A DNA stretch of 10,266 nt from Verrucomicrobiota bacterium (GTDB lineage Bacteria; Verrucomicrobiota; Verrucomicrobiia; Limisphaerales; JADJPG01): contig JADJPG010000090.1 of the NCBI GenBank assembly GCA_016713365.1, positions 1-10,266 on the forward strand. Reading direction: 5' to 3'. The number at the start of each line of letters is the position of its first letter. Position 1 is the stretch's first letter. Both the position numbers and the translations under genes were made by a program. Below, piece after piece: positions 8,509 through 10,266 of the stretch. Under the pieces are notes generated by a model. That model was not told the origin of the DNA, searched no databases, and saw only the letters and a list, made by a program, of their open reading frames with translations.

Positions 8509-9216
8509 TGCTTGCGTGCGGCGAATCAGGCCGCCGGTGGACAGATAACCGAAGTCGCGGGCGGCGAGATTGGCGAGCAAGGCCAGCCCCATGTTGGTCG
8601 GCGAAGTGCGGGTGGCGATCACCGGGTTGGGCGCTTCCTGAAAATTATCCGGCGGCAGCCAGTTCTCCTGCGCGGTGACGAAGGTTTCAAAAAAGTGCCA
8701 GGTCTTGCGCGCAATGAGTCGGAGGAAGGACGCCTGTTCGTCGGTCAGCGTCGGAGTGGACGTTTCGATGGGCTGGCTGATCCACCAGGCAATCCACGGA
8801 GCGGCGAGCCAGGTGCCGAGGATTGGAAGCGCCAGGGCCAATTGGTCCGGGCGGGTTAACGCGAGGACGACGATCGTGCCCGTCGCAATGAACGGTGCGA
8901 TCCACATCGTGGCATAGAAGCCGGCGAGGTCGGCGCGGGTGTTTCGTTCGGCATCACCCGACGTCTGCCATTCGAGAAGTCGTTTGCGAGTCACCAGCAG
9001 GCGCAACAGCGTTCGGCCAATGGCGTCGAGGCTGACAAATGCGTCGTAGGGCAGAAAGGCGAGCGTGAGAAAAATCTGTCCGAGCTGCCGCCCGCCTGAC
9101 CCGGCGACGGTGCGAAGGTGCATCATCCACGGCAAATCAGACGGTTTGCGAAACCCGTCCACCAGCGCCGCCAGCAATCCGGGAAGCGTGATGATGGCGA
9201 GAACCAGCAGCGAACC
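8506..9216 (-). CDS. ndvB: ndvB-like piece 2: membrane segments after GT84
   Basis: This piece continues the protein in a second frame, from GSLLVLAIITLPGLLAALVDG to DFGYLSTGGLIRRTQA. It holds the rest of the first helix pair, a cytoplasmic loop with ILFTLAFLP-like sequence (here QIFLTLAFLPYDAFVSLDAI), the family stretch RLLEWQTSGDAERN, two further hydrophobic segments (ATMWIAPFIATGTIVVLAL and LALPILGTWLAAPWIAWWI), and a conserved region ending NMGLALLANLAARDFGYLS. These helices presumably anchor the enzyme and form the path by which glucan crosses the inner membrane. The same frame is open upstream to 9504 and downstream to 8374, but those extensions are out-of-frame readings of pieces 1 and 3. 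It has no start codon of its own that makes sense, so it would be translated only as part of the full-length gene. Confidence 0.85.
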
Positions 9217-10266
9217 CACGCCGCCCAGCTCGGGTAGAGCAGCCAGTTCCCCAGCATCAACAGCAGCAGGGCCGCGGGGACGAGACTGCGCCGGAGGTTG
9301 TCGAAAATCTTCCACTGCGAAAGTCCGGAGAGCGGATTGGCGATCCGGCGGGCATCGGAACCGGGAACTCGCGGCAGGAGCCATTGGGTGATTTGCCAGT
9401 CGCCGCGGATCCAGCGATGTCGCCGGTCGATGTCCACGTTGTAGCGGGAGGGATGTTCTTCGTAGAATTCCACGTCGCTGACCAGGGCCGAGCGGGCATG
9501 ACATGCTTCCAGCAAATCGTGGCTGAGCACGGTGTTCTCGGGGAAGCGTCCCTTCATGGCCCTCTGGAACGCATCCACGTCGTAGATTCCTTTTCCGATG
9601 AACGAGCCTTCCCGAAAGACGTCCTGATACACGTCGGACACTTCCCGCGTGTAGGGATCGATGCCGGCATCACCGGCAAATAGTCGCACGAACCAGGAAC
9701 GTCGGGCGCTCGGCAGGCTCACGCCGACCCGCGGTTGGAGGATGCTGTAGCCCTCGGCAACAATCTCGCGCGAGGCATCGAACACCGGGCGGTTCAGCGG
9801 ATGGGCCATCGTGCCCACAAGCTGCCGGGCCGCTTCGCGCGGCAATTGGGTGTCGGTGTCGAGCGTGATGACATACTTGATCGAAGGGAGAATAGCGGGG
9901 TCGCCCACGATCTCGGAGAAGCATTCGCGGGCGCCTCCGCGCAGCAGCGCATTGAACTCCGTGAGTTTTCCCCGCTTGCGTTCGTAACCCATCCACAACC
10001 CTTCGCTGGCGTTCCAGCGGCGTGGCCGGTGAAACAGGAAAAAGAGATCGTGGTGTGCGGTGGGATACTTCGCATTCAACATCTCGACTCCGGCGCGCGC
10101 CCGCTGTTGCAGCACGTCGTCTCCCGGCAGGACTGCTTCGGCGGCGTCACGGAAATCCGTCAGCAACGCGAAGTGAAGGTGATGATCCCGGTTGGCGAGA
10201 TGATGGATCTCCAGTGTCTCGATGAGACGATCGACGCCTTCCGCACTGGTGAGCATCGTGGGAACG
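9215..10266 (-). CDS. ndvB: ndvB-like piece 1: GT84 glucosyltransferase core
   Basis: The piece starts outside the window (the first visible codons read VPTMLTSAEGVD, typical family sequence well inside the protein) and runs in one frame to about 9216. It contains the processive GT-A type glucosyltransferase: the DxD metal/UDP-sugar motif in ITLDTDTQLP (codons 9860-9852), the SHDLLEA motif whose Asp (9518-9516) is the likely catalytic base, and the RRHRWIRGDWQ segment (about 9425-9393) that corresponds to the Q/RxxRW motif. It ends in the first membrane helix after the catalytic core, around LVPAALLLLMLGNWLLYP. Downstream of about 9215 the same frame stays open until about 9123 but gives Trp/Cys/Arg-rich non-family sequence, so I end the real coding part at the frameshift. 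The ATG at 10256 is in frame but is unlikely to be the true start because conserved sequence precedes it. Confidence 0.88.

Larger units (their letters stand above)
3039..10266 (-). pseudogene. ndvB: Cyclic beta-1,2-glucan synthase (NdvB/ChvB/Cgs type), 5'-partial, three apparent frameshifts
   Basis: The whole gene is recorded here; the next four entries describe its uninterrupted pieces. The product is a giant inner-membrane enzyme that polymerises UDP-glucose into beta-1,2-glucan, trims its length by phosphorolysis and closes it into a ring, giving an osmoregulated periplasmic glucan. From right to left the window carries the GT84 core, transmembrane helices, a linker, the glycoamylase-like cyclisation domain, two GH94 N-terminal modules and the GH94 catalytic domain, in the order expected for the family. 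The reading frame is open through base 10265, so the N-terminus and promoter lie outside. About 2,409 residues are visible against a usual 2,800-2,900. The frame breaks near 9216, 8508 and 8121; one added base at each point would restore one continuous protein. I marked it as a pseudogene because the sequence as given cannot be translated as one chain. Sequencing error is an equally good explanation, in which case this is an intact ndvB-like gene. Confidence 0.85.

Overview
The window is GC-rich bacterial chromosome-type DNA holding three genes and almost no spare sequence. Two genes on the + strand (a 5'-truncated ABC-2 type permease and a P1B-type metal ATPase, 13 bp apart) converge on one very large gene on the - strand. 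That gene runs off the right end and encodes a cyclic beta-1,2-glucan synthase of the NdvB/ChvB/Cgs type. I see no RNA genes, mobile elements, CRISPR arrays or other repeats.

Layout. Positions 2-1024 (+): last ~340 codons of an ABC exporter permease resembling the YhhJ/YbhS group. Positions 1038-2960 (+): a complete 640-residue P1B ATPase with all catalytic motifs, a TPCP metal-site motif in place of CPC, and no N-terminal HMA domain. The spacing suggests co-transcription of these two. Positions 2961-3038: short convergent spacer without a clear terminator. Positions 3039-10266 (-): the glucan synthase, read right to left as GT84 glucosyltransferase core, membrane segments, linker, glycoamylase-like cyclisation domain, two GH94-type N-terminal modules, and the GH94 phosphorylase catalytic domain. 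About 2,409 residues are visible. The family is usually about 2,800-2,900 residues, so a few hundred N-terminal residues lie outside the window.

The most notable point is that the synthase frame is interrupted three times within 1.1 kb (near 9216, 8508 and 8121). Each break is repaired by adding one base, and each repair restores family-like sequence. The 5.1 kb downstream and the visible 1 kb upstream are open. This looks either like base-call errors in a draft or metagenomic assembly, or like recent inactivation; the sequence alone cannot decide.

Organism. A cyclic glucan synthase acting at the inner membrane and delivering osmoregulated periplasmic glucan implies a Gram-negative (diderm) bacterium. 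The gene family is classic in Rhizobiales but also occurs in other diderm phyla. The short spacings, weak ribosome binding sites and sequence style are compatible with a Verrucomicrobiota-like or other environmental lineage, but that is a low-confidence guess. I did not find a new biological system here; functionally the window combines envelope efflux or transport with periplasmic glucan synthesis.
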